Source of the DNA: Vandiemenella viatica
Taxonomy: Eukaryota; Arthropoda; Insecta; Orthoptera; Morabidae
Assembly: GCA_031002005.1 (NCBI GenBank)
Contig: JARYHS010006964.1
Span: 248,001 to 312,000, forward strand
Length of the DNA: 64,000 bases
Direction of reading: 5' to 3'
A model generated the notes under the pieces. The model was given only the letters and a program-made list of their open reading frames with translations. It searched no databases and was not told where the DNA came from. Position numbers and translations under genes: made by a program. Below are positions 21,191-39,324 of the stretch, piece by piece. Positions within the stretch are counted from its first letter, which is position 1. Every line of letters starts with the position of its first letter.

Positions 21191-22258
21191 ACAGTGTACA
21201 ACTTTAATATAAACAATGCAGCAGAATGTTCGAACCTTAAGAAAGTGTTATTATTCTGTATCAGAAGATCAAAATTCAAGTTTCCGCAGTGTTTTCCGTG
21301 AAAGGACTAGTAGAAACAAATCATTTATGACCACTATAAACAACTTTCTTAAAATCAACAACTATAATGTTCTGTAAAGTTATGAATTTGTCAGGCTGCC
21401 ATATAAACAAACGATGCAAGTAATTCAAAGTGTTCTAACCATTTCAAGAAATGTAACTATGCGCCGTACCGTAATTTTTCAAGCTAACCACAAGTGAATC
21501 TGCATTTAAATGACCGTGAATCAACAAACAATAGCAATCTTTAAGGAGTGACGGATAAAATCAAACTAATATCTCAAAGTAAACACACGAACGCCGCGAT
21601 AAGAAAAACTAAATAAAGTGAAAACGATCTCAGCAAATACTGCGTATCTATAATCTTCTCCGAGCTTTTTAAGCAGCTTGTGTGAACAAAACCTATGCTT
21701 AGGTGTTACTGATTAACAAAAACACAAGTCTGTTTCATTTACCTATGTAAATGTTAAATTTCTGAGTTTCAATAGTGGGTGTAGCTTATAATTAAGTTCC
21801 ACTGATGTGGTTTAACACTTAAACTGTTGAAATATCATGCTTATTGCTCCGCACCAGGGTGTATAGCAAACTTGATGTCTAAAGAGATTCCTAGCTCATT
21901 GAAATCGCCGCAACAAACGAAGGGAACACACTTAATAAACAATACTCACATGGGGAGGCGGGTAACCAATTACTTTTATGATGCAAAAGTAACAAACACA
22001 ATTGTACTGAAAATAAACTAACTTCAAGCACTTAGCAGTCTCGCCGTGAAATACTTAAATAACCTCTAACTTGGAGACCATCAGACCTGTTCAGAACGGA
22101 TTTCGATCCCCCGAGTATATGTTGAAGGGTAATTACTCCATATATCTGTGTTACAATTATTTCTTCAAACTGAGCCCTAGATATCGGGAAATTAACGCGG
22201 AAACACATGTGAATATCGTTTAAATACTATAATTTTTAGTACGATGTTTAAAAGCTTC

Positions 22259-22327
22259 AGCGTGGTGTATACAGTAAGGTGCTAACTTTCAATTTTGCGA
22301 ACCAGGGTTCAAATCCCCATACTGCCA
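22259..22327 (+). repeat. tRNA-like sequence in the palindrome core, left copy
   Basis: It contains GTGGTGTATACAGTAAGG (box-A-like) and a perfect box B, GGTTCAAATCC, about 35 bases later. It matches the minus-strand copy at 22785-22850 at roughly 80 percent. The cloverleaf does not fold cleanly, so it is tRNA-derived rather than a working tRNA. Confidence 0.5.
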
Positions 22328-22422
22328 AATATTTTTATTTCTTTTTTTATATGCAGTAATCATTGAGCATTGATTTTATTTCATTTAAAATTCATTTACG
22401 AATTTTTATTATGCAAAATAAC

Positions 22423-22684
22423 TTTTAAAACAAAATATTACAGAACATAGAACCCCAACTTTTTTTTTATATATAGAAAATCATTATTTCATTGTTTATG
22501 TGTTTTTTTTTTATGAAACAGGTATATTTCATGTTCATAGTTTCTATACTTGTATCTCTATAGTTAATATCGAAAAGTAAATATGTTACAGCCTTAAGGT
22601 CGGGGTTTTTCCGCCCTACCACAGTTATACTTATTTCCGTTCAGTGGTGGTAGCATGTAAATGTTTGAAACTAATAAAATGTCT
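22423..22684. other. 262-bp loop at the axis of the giant palindrome
   Basis: The two arms stop matching at 22422 and 22685, so this is the only unpaired sequence at the axis (22553.5). It is AT-rich, contains gtcggggtttttccgccc near 22600 and has no ORF. A spacer this short would allow efficient hairpin formation in single-stranded DNA or RNA. Confidence 0.8.
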
Positions 22685-22784
22685 GTTATTTCGCATAATA
22701 AAAATTCGTAAATGAATTTTAAATGAAATAAAATCAATTCTCAATGATTACTGCATATAAAAAAAGAAATAAAAATATTTGGCA

Positions 22785-22850
22785 ATATGGGGATTTGAAC
22801 CCAGGTTCCCAAAATGGGAAATAAGCGCCTTGCCGCATACACCACGCTGA
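22785..22850 (-). repeat. tRNA-like sequence in the palindrome core, right copy
   Basis: On the minus strand it reads GTGGTGTATGCGGCAAGGCG, then CCCATTTTGGG (anticodon-arm-like), then GGTTCAAATCC (box B). It is more tRNA-like than the left copy but still atypical. The internal promoter boxes could still recruit RNA polymerase III. Confidence 0.5.
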
Positions 22851-23221
22851 ACCGCTTAAACAAAGTGCTAAAATTATAATATTTAAATTATATTTACAAA
22901 TGTTTCTGCGCTATTTTCTCGATACCCAGGGCTCATTTTGAAGAAATAATTGTAACACAGACATATGGAGTAAATACCCTTCAACATATACTCGGGGGAT
23001 CTAAATCCATTCTGAACAGGTCTGATGGTTCCCAAGTTAGAGGTTATTTAAGTATTTCACGGCGAGACTGCTAAGTGCTTGAAGTTAGTTTATTTTCAGT
23101 ACAATTGTGTTTGTTACTTTTGCAACATAAAAGTAATTGGTTACCCGCCTCCCCATGCGAGTATTGTTTATTAAGTGTGTTCCCTTCGTTTATTGCGGCG
23201 ATTTCAATGAGCTAGGAATCT

Positions 23222-23739
23222 CGGTTTAATTCTAGATGGGGATACCGCTGCCTCGCGACTGTTAACGTGTCGTCATCGTGACGTCACGTTCACGTACAGT
23301 CAATTTTTGTGGCTATTGTGCCCTCGCTACGCTCGGTTACAATAATTTAAAGCTGTACTATATCAACATAAACTGATATCCCGAAGGTGGATCAGATGCA
23401 GGCGGCCGCTGGTAAGCGGCCGCAGATGTCCGATAACACAACCAATATTGTTAATCTTAGCGGGTTCACTGCCGGATGATGATGAAATGCGAGCTTCACC
23501 TGAAACATTGAACATCTGATTGTGTTATCGGACATCTGCGGCCGCTTACCAGCGGCCGCCTGCATCTGATCCACCTTCGGGATATCAGTTTATGTTGATA
23601 TTATACAGCTTTAAATTATTGTGACCGAGCGTAGCGAGGGCACAATAGCCACAAAAATTGACTGTACGTGAACGTGACATCACGATGTCGACACGTTAAC
23701 AGTCGCGAGGCAGCGGTATCCCCATCTAGAATTAAACCG
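23222..23739. mobile_element. 518-bp foldback element with 223-bp terminal inverted repeats
   Basis: The arms are 23222-23444 and 23517-23739, about 98 percent identical, with a 72-bp loop. Ends read CGGTTTAATTCTAG and its complement. GAATCT flanks both sides (23216-23221 and 23740-23745), a 6-bp target-site duplication. The corresponding site in copy L (near 21880-21900) holds the uninterrupted sequence with a single GAATCT, so both ends and the duplication are proven by comparison. The element is CpG-rich, with two gcggccgc sites per arm, and has no coding capacity. It must be moved by a transposase supplied elsewhere. I cannot assign the superfamily from a 6-bp duplication alone. Confidence 0.92.
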
Positions 23740-24944
23740 GAATCTCTTTAGACATCAAGTTTGCTATACACCCCGGTGCGGAGCAATAAGCATGATATTT
23801 CAACAGTTTAAGTGTTAAACCACATCAGTGGAACTTAATTATAAGCTACACCCACTATTGAAACTCAGAAATTTAACATTTACATAGGTAAATGAAACAG
23901 ACTTGTGTTTTTGTTACATCAGTAACACCTAAGCATAGGTTTTGTTCACACAAGCTGCTTAAAAAGCTCGGAGAAGATTATAGATACGCAGTATTTGCTG
24001 AGATCGTTTTCACTTTATTTAGTTTTTCTTATCGCGGCGTTCGTGTGTTTACTTTGAGATATTAGTTTGATTTTATCCGTCACTCCTTAAAGATTGCTAT
24101 TGTTTGTTGATTCACGGTCATTTAAATGCAGATCACTTGTGGTTAGCTTGAAAAATTACGGTACGGCGCATAGTTACATTTCTTGAAATGGTTAGAACAC
24201 TTTGATTACTTGCATCGTTTGTTTATATGGCAGCCTGACAAATTCATAACTTTACAGAACATTATAGTTGTTGATTTTAAGAAAGTTGTTTATAGTGGTC
24301 ATAAATGATTTGTTTCTACTAGTCCTTTCACGGAAAACACTGCGGAAACTTGAATTTTGATCTTCTGATACAGAATAATAACACTTTCTTAAGGTTCGAA
24401 CATTCTGCTGCATTGTTTATATTAAAGTTGTACACTGTTACTCACTTTTGCGGGTATGATGAGCTGGGAAGATAGACGGGTTGGCTGCGTATCTCGTGAA
24501 GACGGTGATTTTGGCTGCATAACTTGTGATGACATCGGCTGCAACGGCGTGTGATGGCTGGAACAGGCTGCATATCGGCTTTGGGCGTTGCCGCGCATCA
24601 GCTGTTGAGCTGGCGTTGTCTGCTAGGCGGATGCTGATTGGCTGAATGTGGCGCTCTCTTGCGGTGGCGTCCTTTACTAACTTTTCTCCATGTGATTTCG
24701 ATATACTTTGTGATATAACTGGAAACTGACTTTTGATGGCGATTAGTGCAATTTGCTGACCGTAATCTTATTACTGAGGTAATGCTGTGCTATATTCCAT
24801 GCTGGCTGAGATGGTAGGGGAGATTTTTGGCGTGGGAAGCTTAACCCGCTTTCCGCCAATGCTAGCGAGAATATGCTCTCAAATAAATAAATGATTTGCC
24901 CTAATTATAACCCCACATTAATGACACCAGTTTTATATATGTGT

Positions 24945-25940
24945 ACTGTTGCGTGTGAGATAGCCGAGCGGTAGCTTTTGATTGCGACAGATGGATTTTG
25001 GATTCGTCTCGGCCACCGCCAGAAATCTGCACGATTTCTGTCTGCGATGTAGTGCCGAGAATTAGGCTAAATCCTCATTTAATGCTAGCATCTAGTAAAC
25101 AAGCTCTGTAAACATCTATACTCTCTTCTGTTAGTATTTTATCAGACATCTGAATGGACACTTAGCGTAATTTATCTAGAGCTATTATTATATCTTACTT
25201 CAGTGATCAGATAGTGAAAGGAAACACACCGCGTATAAAGCAATTGGCTATTTGTTAATAATACGTTGCGAAGGAAAGCACATTATTACAAACACTTCAG
25301 ATAAAGATATTATTTCGTAAACACACTGATTGTAATATAGTTATGGCACGGTTGGTACTATTTACGATATGGTTGCATAATGACGGCGATAGGCTTAGTA
25401 TGGAATCGATCTCTAAATACGTTGGAGGCTGGAGTGACATGAGATAGTTCCTGATTTAATACTATCATGAAATATTAGCTCAGCATGGAATAGTAAGCTA
25501 GCAGCAGATTACCTCAGTGTAGCGATGTTGTGAGTCGAAGGTGTAGGCGCGACTAGCGGACTTGTGTCGTCGCCATGATGGCTAGCACCGGCGCTAATGG
25601 AGGGGGGTAAGCTAGCTCCCAATTAGCTAGTTAGGATTTTAGTACAAGCAAGTGTTCTTACTGGCTACTAGTGATGTCATTGAGGTCCTAAGGGTAGGGG
25701 GAAAGGCTTAACGCGGCAAGTTGGTAGCTGACGGCAGCTTCCCATGACCTTCACTACCGGTTTAACTCTCACGCTTAACCATGCAGTGGTAGGATGCAAG
25801 TATCGGATTCCATGAGGACTGCAGTTGATAAGACTCGGCAGAGCATCCGGTCCTTATGTTACAAACTGTGAAACAGCACTGGGCTGGTCTTGACTGCTAC
25901 GAATGAAATGAAATAAAGATTTTGTATTATCCCTGAATCC
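24945..25940 (+). mobile_element. Non-coding unit with tRNA-like start and AATAAA end (copy A)
   Basis: Plus-strand counterpart of 19690-20695. The tRNA-like start is at about 24953 and AATAAA at 25912-25917, followed by a stretch shared by all copies. See the copy L entry for the alternatives. Confidence 0.3.
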
Positions 25941-28900
25941 CTGAAAGGCGAGCATGTGACATGGGAAGTTGCAGCTAAAGAAGTGGAAACGAATGGTATG
26001 TACATTACCAATACGACTGGTAAAAGTAGATTATCTTCATTTCCATATCAAAATAATGCTCCAAATTAAGAGTACTGCATACAATTCTTATATCTATTGC
26101 TTTAAATTATTAAAGTTTTTTTAAAATTAAAAACAAAGAAGATGTATGACTTAGTACTTATGAAATGTTACTTTTTTAATCGATATATTTCAGACAATAT
26201 TTACATTACTCAGATCATGCCATATTTGATGTTAAGAAATATTTGGATAAATAGTTTTGCAATCCTTGGCTTTCGATACATCATCAGGCCAAGTGATTTC
26301 ATCTACTTGAATTGGCTGCAGAGAGTCAGATTTGTCCTGATCATTGTTGAAATTACTTATTGCATACACTTTTCCTTCTCTCTACCAATTAAGTTGATTC
26401 AGGCATGTACACAACCCTCACAATGTTGATCACTGATTACATTATTTTGCATGTTATTGCAGTTAGTAAAATTTAGAATTTCACCCACCTCATCACAGGT
26501 AAGTGGTACACATCAGAAGGGAGTGTAATTGCAGCAGGGCCGTCACCATCACATCTAATGAATGCACCTGTTGAATGTCCTGGAACTGAATTCCTTCTTA
26601 ATTTACATCAATATTGCACTCTGCCCTCTAATTGGCAACAGCACATTTCTGAAGGAAATAAGTACTTTATTATTGTTTACTTGATTTTATTCTTACATTC
26701 GGGAACATAAATCCTTAAGTTATGTTTTATAATGGGTATATCTAAATAATGATTTCAAAACTATTTCATATGCCATATTTTCTCCTCTCTACCAAAAACC
26801 TAAGATATTTCCAATAAATGTTTGCTATACATCAAATTTTTTAATCTTCAAATCAAAATGGTTTAGCAGGGTCCAATAATTGCAAATCATCTTATCTTAA
26901 AGTAATCAGTAATCTTACTTCCTCTGAGATCTCCTCTTGTTCGTTCCCTTCTTTTTTATTATCAGGGAAATATCTCAGATAACTCCATGATCAGTTCCCT
27001 GGGCATCCTTTAAAAACCTTTCATCTTTCTTCTTTTAATATTCTGGTGACAGCAAATAAATGGTTAATGTACTTAATTTTCATGCATTACAGGATGCACC
27101 CAAAATTTCTTCCATTTAAGTCTTCTCAAGAAACAGAATTTAACATTACAATTTCGAAAAGCATGCCTTGTTATTCACAAGCACACTAAAGCTTTTAAGT
27201 TCAATATAACTAACAGGAGAATTGAGAAGAAAAAGAACATGCCACACCACTATCTTCCAACAGCTGTAACGATGAAGGTTCAATCAATGGTTGAAGGGCC
27301 TAACTCTGTAGACAAGATTCAAGGGGAACTGCTGCAGCTTTTTAACACCTATAGCCAGCGAAAATATACGAGTGCTTTTATATATGTAAAAAAAAATGCT
27401 GGTTTCATTTTATAGAAGACTGAGATAATTATGGTAAACAGATGGCTGAAATAAGGATCACTCATACATTCTTATTCACACAAGGAAATTCTCAGAAATT
27501 TTTAATGCATAGAATGTGTTTTGTTATTTATTTTATAAATCTGAGACCTGAACAAATATGGATAAGTAAAAAATAACTGTAGAAAGTTATACTATCAGGG
27601 AACACATCTATCTACACACTGTAAAAAGATAAATAAGACTCAATTGATATATGATGTTTTACTAGCAGAATATTCATGAAACTATAAATAAAATTGAGAT
27701 GTAATCAATAAATATGGTGATAACTGTTATACTAATTAATGTATACAATTAGCAATAGTAAAAACACATTTGCAACGGTACATTAAAGATATTACTCCAT
27801 CAAAGATTAATCAAATTCTAAGTAAGATAATTCTGATATTGAAGCAACAACTTTACATAGACCAGAAAAGAGACTATTTAATTAAAATGAGAGGCTTCAT
27901 AACATGATTTCTCCATACCAATATATAATTTTTAAGCAATGGTTAAAATGCACCAACAAATCCAGCAGTAAATTATTGTAATATAATGATAAAATGTTTA
28001 ATAATTCTGTCAGCATTAAGAACAGATCATGTTTATAATCACAGTATAAATGAAATATTTGCAGTGAAGTTTCATTTATCATGAGACCATTACAATGCAT
28101 TCCTAAAAGCCTTGTGGGACATTCATACAAGAATACAGTAGATTAACAGAGTTAATTATTGCTGACAATTATAGATCACATTAATAATACCTTTCTTCAG
28201 ACAGTTAATGATTCAATGGAGATTTGTGAGATCAGTATTTATTTCATGTATCAAATAAAATTATCATGAATATCTCTCAGTATGCCAGATAAACAGGTAA
28301 GATTATTAAAGTGTTTTTCTGGCTGCCTACTGTACAATTGTTTTCACTAGAGGTTAGAGAAATTTTTTATGTAAGCCTTACACCAAAAAAAATGATGATT
28401 TAACAATCAATTAGTGCAAGACATGTAAAAAATTGATGCTTTGCTTATAGGCTTACAATAATCACAATAAAATTGATGAACAACATAATGATCTCAATAT
28501 AGGTACAATATTTTTGAAATAACTGCAAATTAAAACTAGAAATGAAATTATTCAGTAATAGTTAAATAATTATTTACAAAGTTTATCTTTGTAATATATA
28601 TGTGATAAAATTAAATACTCTATAGATATCTGATAACTATCCAAAAGAGCTTAGATATTGTCATCATTTATTTTGTCAAAATTTTATATCTCTAAAATAT
28701 CATCTTACTATTACATCTAGCTCAGAACTGGTGAGAAGTGGAACGTTCCTGACAGACTATTAAGAAAATGGATACTTCGATAACCTTGGAAAATTAAAAC
28801 ACTACATACACAGAATTATACAACTAGTATAAAAAAAAACATTAATAATTATTCCATAAAACACCTGCTAAGGTAATAAATATTTATATGACATAACTGA

Positions 28901-29200
28901 AATTTAACTTAATTGACAAGATACACATACAAATAAAACGTTTGCCATATACAACATTATAAATTAGGATATCACCAAAAGAAATATACTATCAACTTTT
29001 AAAACTTGTGTACACTACAAGAGGATTCACAAAAACAAAAAATGCAGGTTAAACTCAATGAATGCATTAATAACTTCAAAAACCTTGAGAGTACTCAAAA
29101 ACATTTACCACAAAATTCACAAGCAAATGAACATATTATGACTTAATAAATTAACACATTCTATGATCCCCAGGCCACACAAACTATTTACTGTATCCGT
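25941..29200. other. 3' flank of the copy A zinc-finger gene, non-coding
   Basis: Reverse complement of 16423-19690. The minus-strand frame at 27897-28130 and the possible decayed coding segment near 26190-26580 are the only items of note. An AATAAA on the minus strand near 28672 could serve as a polyadenylation signal. Confidence 0.4.
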
Positions 29201-35272
<6,072 letters not shown>

Positions 35273-36390
35273 CTAGAAACAAAAAACTTGCATGTTAATA
35301 TGTAGTGAACTTTTACTGGAGAGTAATACTAATTGACAAATGGCATATATATTTCTAATTTCACAACTAGTTAAAAAAATCGTATGATTCATTGTAATAT
35401 ATAATTATACACTGTGTAAGTAACAAATTGAGCTGATACTAAAAAAAAAGAACCTTAACATTAGTAAACTAAAGAACCCTGAGCCCAAAAAAATGTGATT
35501 TGTAGTAGAATTCCAAGATCTATATTTTATGAAAAATACTTCTATTTCACCTAAAGTAAACACTAATATTATCAACTAGGGAATCAGAAATTAACTAATT
35601 TATGGCAGTGATAATGTAAATTAGAGCCTACTTGTGAAATATCAACACAAACGAGATTGAGCAAAAACATTTTTTTTGTTCCCTAAAGAACCCTGAAATG
35701 AAGTAATTAAAAGACTTAACTGCCACAGCAACAAATGACATTCCCTATGTAGTAATATGTTTGGTTCTTTTATTATTAAATAAAAATGTGAATACCAAAA
35801 GAAAACTATGAAATCAGATTTAATTTTTCGCTAACATTACATTCAAAAAATCATAAATGAGCAGTTTTTTGTTATTTTAAAAGAGGCTTAACATTCCGAC
35901 AAATGGAGACAGTCAGTATGTAGATTTTTATTGATAGTCGCTTCATAATAGATGTTAGGTAGACATAATTAAAAGCTAATTTGACAGTAAAAATAAATAT
36001 TAGGATGCTTTTCTTTCATCTAATTTTCAGAAATGACCTGATCCCCAAACAAATGTTTCACATACTTTATTCAATATTCAATGCATTTTATTCAATACAT
36101 CCACCTTAACTGGTTTAAATATTTAGCTCTTGAGAGAAAATATATTAACATTATAAGAAAGCTGTTCCAGAATCAGTCATCAGAGATTCATAGTTGGAAA
36201 TCACTTAAACAAACCAGCAAACTAAACAGTATTAAGACAGGGATATATACTGTCGCCAACACTCTTTGTCTTGTATTAGGAAGCCATTGTTTCCAGAATA
36301 TAGAGCAAGATAAATATTTAAGAGCTTTGTGTGTTTAAGATCTTTGTGTTTAATACAAAAGCTCTGGTTTTCTCCAGAAAATGAAAACAA
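35273..36390. other. Intron or 5' flank of the copy A zinc-finger gene
   Basis: AT-rich, almost identical to 53122-54215 in copy B. No exon of the zinc-finger gene was recognised on the minus strand. Confidence 0.4.
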
Positions 36391-36394
36391 ATAT

Positions 36395-37460
36395 TAATTT
36401 GCTAGTTGGAGAGGCTTCTTCAGTTATTTAATAGCTATGACAGTGACAGCTTAATAAAAGCAACAGATGAACTTATAGAATTATTCCAGGATGAAAGGCA
36501 ACCTCCTCTAAGAACATGGCAACAGAAGAATATAATACTTTTGCTTTTGGTGAAATATATTCATATAAGAAAGTGTCAAAATCAATTCCAATTCCCCTGT
36601 AAAAATTAGACATATCAAACAAAAATAAACAAGAAATGCATTAAAAGCCAAGATGAAAGTTCTATGACTCATAGGGAAACAAATTTCTAGTAAAAAAGCA
36701 TTTTCTTTCTATGTAATCCCCTATAGCTTAATTCACTATGTCCAACATTCTTCCAATGAATGGATTCAATTCCTAATGTGACATTCTTGTTGGTGTTAAA
36801 AATATCAATCTAAGTCTGCTAACACAATATTTGATTAGAAATGCTTTCTACTTATAAATATATTTTCTTTGAAACTGCATGGAAGTCAGGGCTGCAAAAA
36901 TTTATTAAATGTGATGGATGTTCCAATTTGTACTAACCACCCCTTAGTTTCTCAATAAAGTACTCTCTGAGGCAGGTACAATGTTCTACTCAAAGAAATT
37001 TTTTTCTTGTCTTTCTCATGGTTCCAAAGATTTACTACATGTCAATTGTTGTTTTCAGATTTTCAAATAATTTCCTTCGCATTCCAAATACATAATGGCC
37101 CTAACCTTCCTGACAGATGCAATGAACTTTGCACCTAAAATTTTTTTTCTTTTTTCTCTCCAGATCAACTGGCTTCCAACCATTATGGAGCTTTGTGAAT
37201 TTTTACCTGCTGATCAATCCTTGTTTGGTGCATATCGACAGATTGCATGTTCTGGCCTAAGCTCTTTCAATGTTGAATTCTGTCACAGAATAAAACAATC
37301 ACAAAGTGCTCAATCAGAAATGAACAGTGCCAGACTGAACATTGAAGCACTGGAGATGGCAAAATGAGAAGCCGAAAAACTTCAAAGTTGTGTATTGAAT
37401 AATACTTTGTTCCTGGGGAGAGGTGTTGGACCCTCATCTCTAGTAACAAAATGAAGTACA
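36395..37460 (+). pseudogene. Host-gene fragment in two exon-like pieces (copy A)
   Basis: Piece one (about 36406-36515) reads MERLLQLFNSYDSDSLIKA then TDELIELFQDERQPPLR, helical and protein-like. Piece two follows a good acceptor (tttttctctccag) at 37164 and reads INWLPTIMELCEFLPADQ, then SLFGAYRQIACSGLSSF, FCHRIKQSQSAQSEMNSA and LNIEALEMAK. It meets TGA at 37365-37367 and stays open after it as EAEKLQSCVLNNTLFLGRG. The TGA sits where an Arg (CGA) would continue a coiled-coil-like run, suggesting decay of a CpG codon. I do not recognise the parent gene. Copy B repeats it with a deletion of about 40 bp at the end of piece one. It lies on the strand opposite to the zinc-finger gene. Confidence 0.4.
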
Positions 37461-39324
37461 AAAGTGATTGGATCCTTGTTACAATGGTCTCTATATTACT
37501 AAGAACTTAGGAATTTCATTTTCAAATTTGCATTTAACAAATTTGGCCTCCATTTTTATGCCAAGCTTTAAATAGTGATTTAATTTTTGATATAAAATGT
37601 ACAGTACACTTCTAGCTGATATGTCTATCACCTCAGCCATATGAAACATTTTTAACTATAGGTTGTCTAATACTATAATGTTGCACATTCTTTAAATACA
37701 TAGTTGGCCAACCTCAGTTGTTACCAGACCTATTCTGTAAGTTCAGATGAAGTTCTGTTAGTAATGAGGCAACCTAAACAAAGAGTTTCAAGATACAATA
37801 TTTCTAGGAGAAATACAAAGGGAGCTATTTTTTAACCATTTAAATGAAATTACTTAAGAGACCCTGAAGAAAATAGACATTCGTTGTTGACAAATGTGTA
37901 TGAACCTCATGAAAAAAATAAACTCTTCAGCAACAATCACTAATTCATCAGCCTCCAAAATATCAGATGTTGTCCAGGTAACCCAAGAATGCCCCTCCTC
38001 AGGCAGTGTGCTTTCTCCTGCACTTCACTAAAAAATCAACATCAGGTCAACTGCTGTGATAGACATGCTATAACTGCTTAGTTTATAATGTATGGAATAG
38101 CCAAGAATGTGAGATAAGACCAATATTTTTTTTAGATTTTATAATTAAAAAGCATGAATCTGAGGAAAGTGTTTCAGTGGTACCTACCTCATAGACCATT
38201 CTGGCCCTCTTAGTAAAGCCATATATAAGAGTCATGAGTCTACAAGAAAAGGCGCCAGGTTCCAGCACGATTTGTGTTTGTGAGAGGATAAATGAAGCAA
38301 TCTGTCACAGAATAAAACAATCACAAAGTGCTCAATCAGAAATGAACAGTGCCAGACTGAACATTGAAGCACTGGAGATGGCAAAATGAGAAGCCGAAAA
38401 ACTTCAAAGTTGTGTATTGAATAATACTTTGTTCCTGGGGAGAGGTGTTGGACCCTCATCTCTAGTAACAAAATGAAGTACAAAAGTGATTGGATCCTTG
38501 TTACAATGGTCTATATATTACTAAGAACTTAGGAATTTCATTTTCAAATTTGCATTTAACAAATTTGGCCTCCATTTTTATGCCAAGCTTTAAATTGTGA
38601 TTTAATTTTTGATATAAAATGTACAGTACACTTCTAGCTGATATGTCTATCACCTCAGCCATATGAAACATATTTTAACTATAGGTTGTCTAATACTATA
38701 ATGTTGCACATTCTTTAAATACATAGTTGGCCAACCTCAGTTGTTACCAGACCTATTCTGTAAGTTCAGATGAAGTTCTGTTAGTAATGAGGCAACCTAA
38801 ACAAAGAGTTTCAAGATACAATATTTCTAGGAGAAATACAAAGGGAGCTATTTTTAACCATTTAAATGAAATTACTTAAGAGACCCTGAAGAAAATAGAC
38901 ATTCGTTGTTGACAAATGTGTATGAACCTCATGAAAAAATAATCTCTTCAGCAACAATCACTAATTCATCAGCCTCCAAAATATCAGATGTTGTCCAGGT
39001 AACCCAAGAATGCCCCCTCCTCAGGCAGTGTGCTTTCTCCTGCACTTCACTTAAAAAATCAACATCAGGTCAACTGCTGTGATAGACATGCTATAACTGC
39101 TTAGTTTATAATGTATGGAATAGCCAAGAATGTGAGATAAGACCAATATTTTTTTTAGATTTTTATAATTAAAAAGCATGAATCTGAGGAAATTCAGTGG
39201 TACCTACCTCATAGACCATTCTGGCCCTCTTAGTAAAGCCATATATAAGAGTCATGAGTCTACAAGAAAGGCGCCAGGTTCCAGCACGATTTGTGTTTGT
39301 GAGAGGATAAATGAAGCAATCTGT
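37280..39324 (+). repeat. 1022-bp tandem duplication private to copy A
   Basis: Unit one is 37280-38301 and unit two begins at 38302 with the same ctgtcacagaataaaacaat. The junction (gaagcaat/ctgtcacag) and the outer end (gaagcaatctgtaagc) share the 5-bp microhomology TCTGT. Copy B has a single unit (about 55090-56120). The units differ by a few small indels, for example near 38680, 39015 and 39190. Confidence 0.9.

Larger units (their letters stand above)
14794..22422 (+). repeat. Left arm of a giant inverted repeat (copy L)
   Basis: This arm reappears as its reverse complement at 22685 to about 30850. Coordinate pairs sum to 45107 near the axis and about 45635 further out, the difference being mainly the 518-bp insertion in the right arm. 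A 234-bp frame at 17505-17738, for example, matches 27897-28130 with a single amino-acid difference (Phe versus Cys in NHFLKI/NHCLKI). The outer part looks almost identical by eye; the innermost 500 bp is clearly more diverged. The arm is cut by the gap at 14793, so its true length is unknown. Confidence 0.9.

Noticed and set aside
22259..22327. A working tRNA gene in the palindrome core
   Set aside because: Box A and box B are present but the acceptor and anticodon arms do not pair properly; it is tRNA-derived at best.
23392..23574. 60-codon frame inside the foldback element
   Set aside because: It spans the inverted repeats and loop and is an artefact of palindromic sequence.
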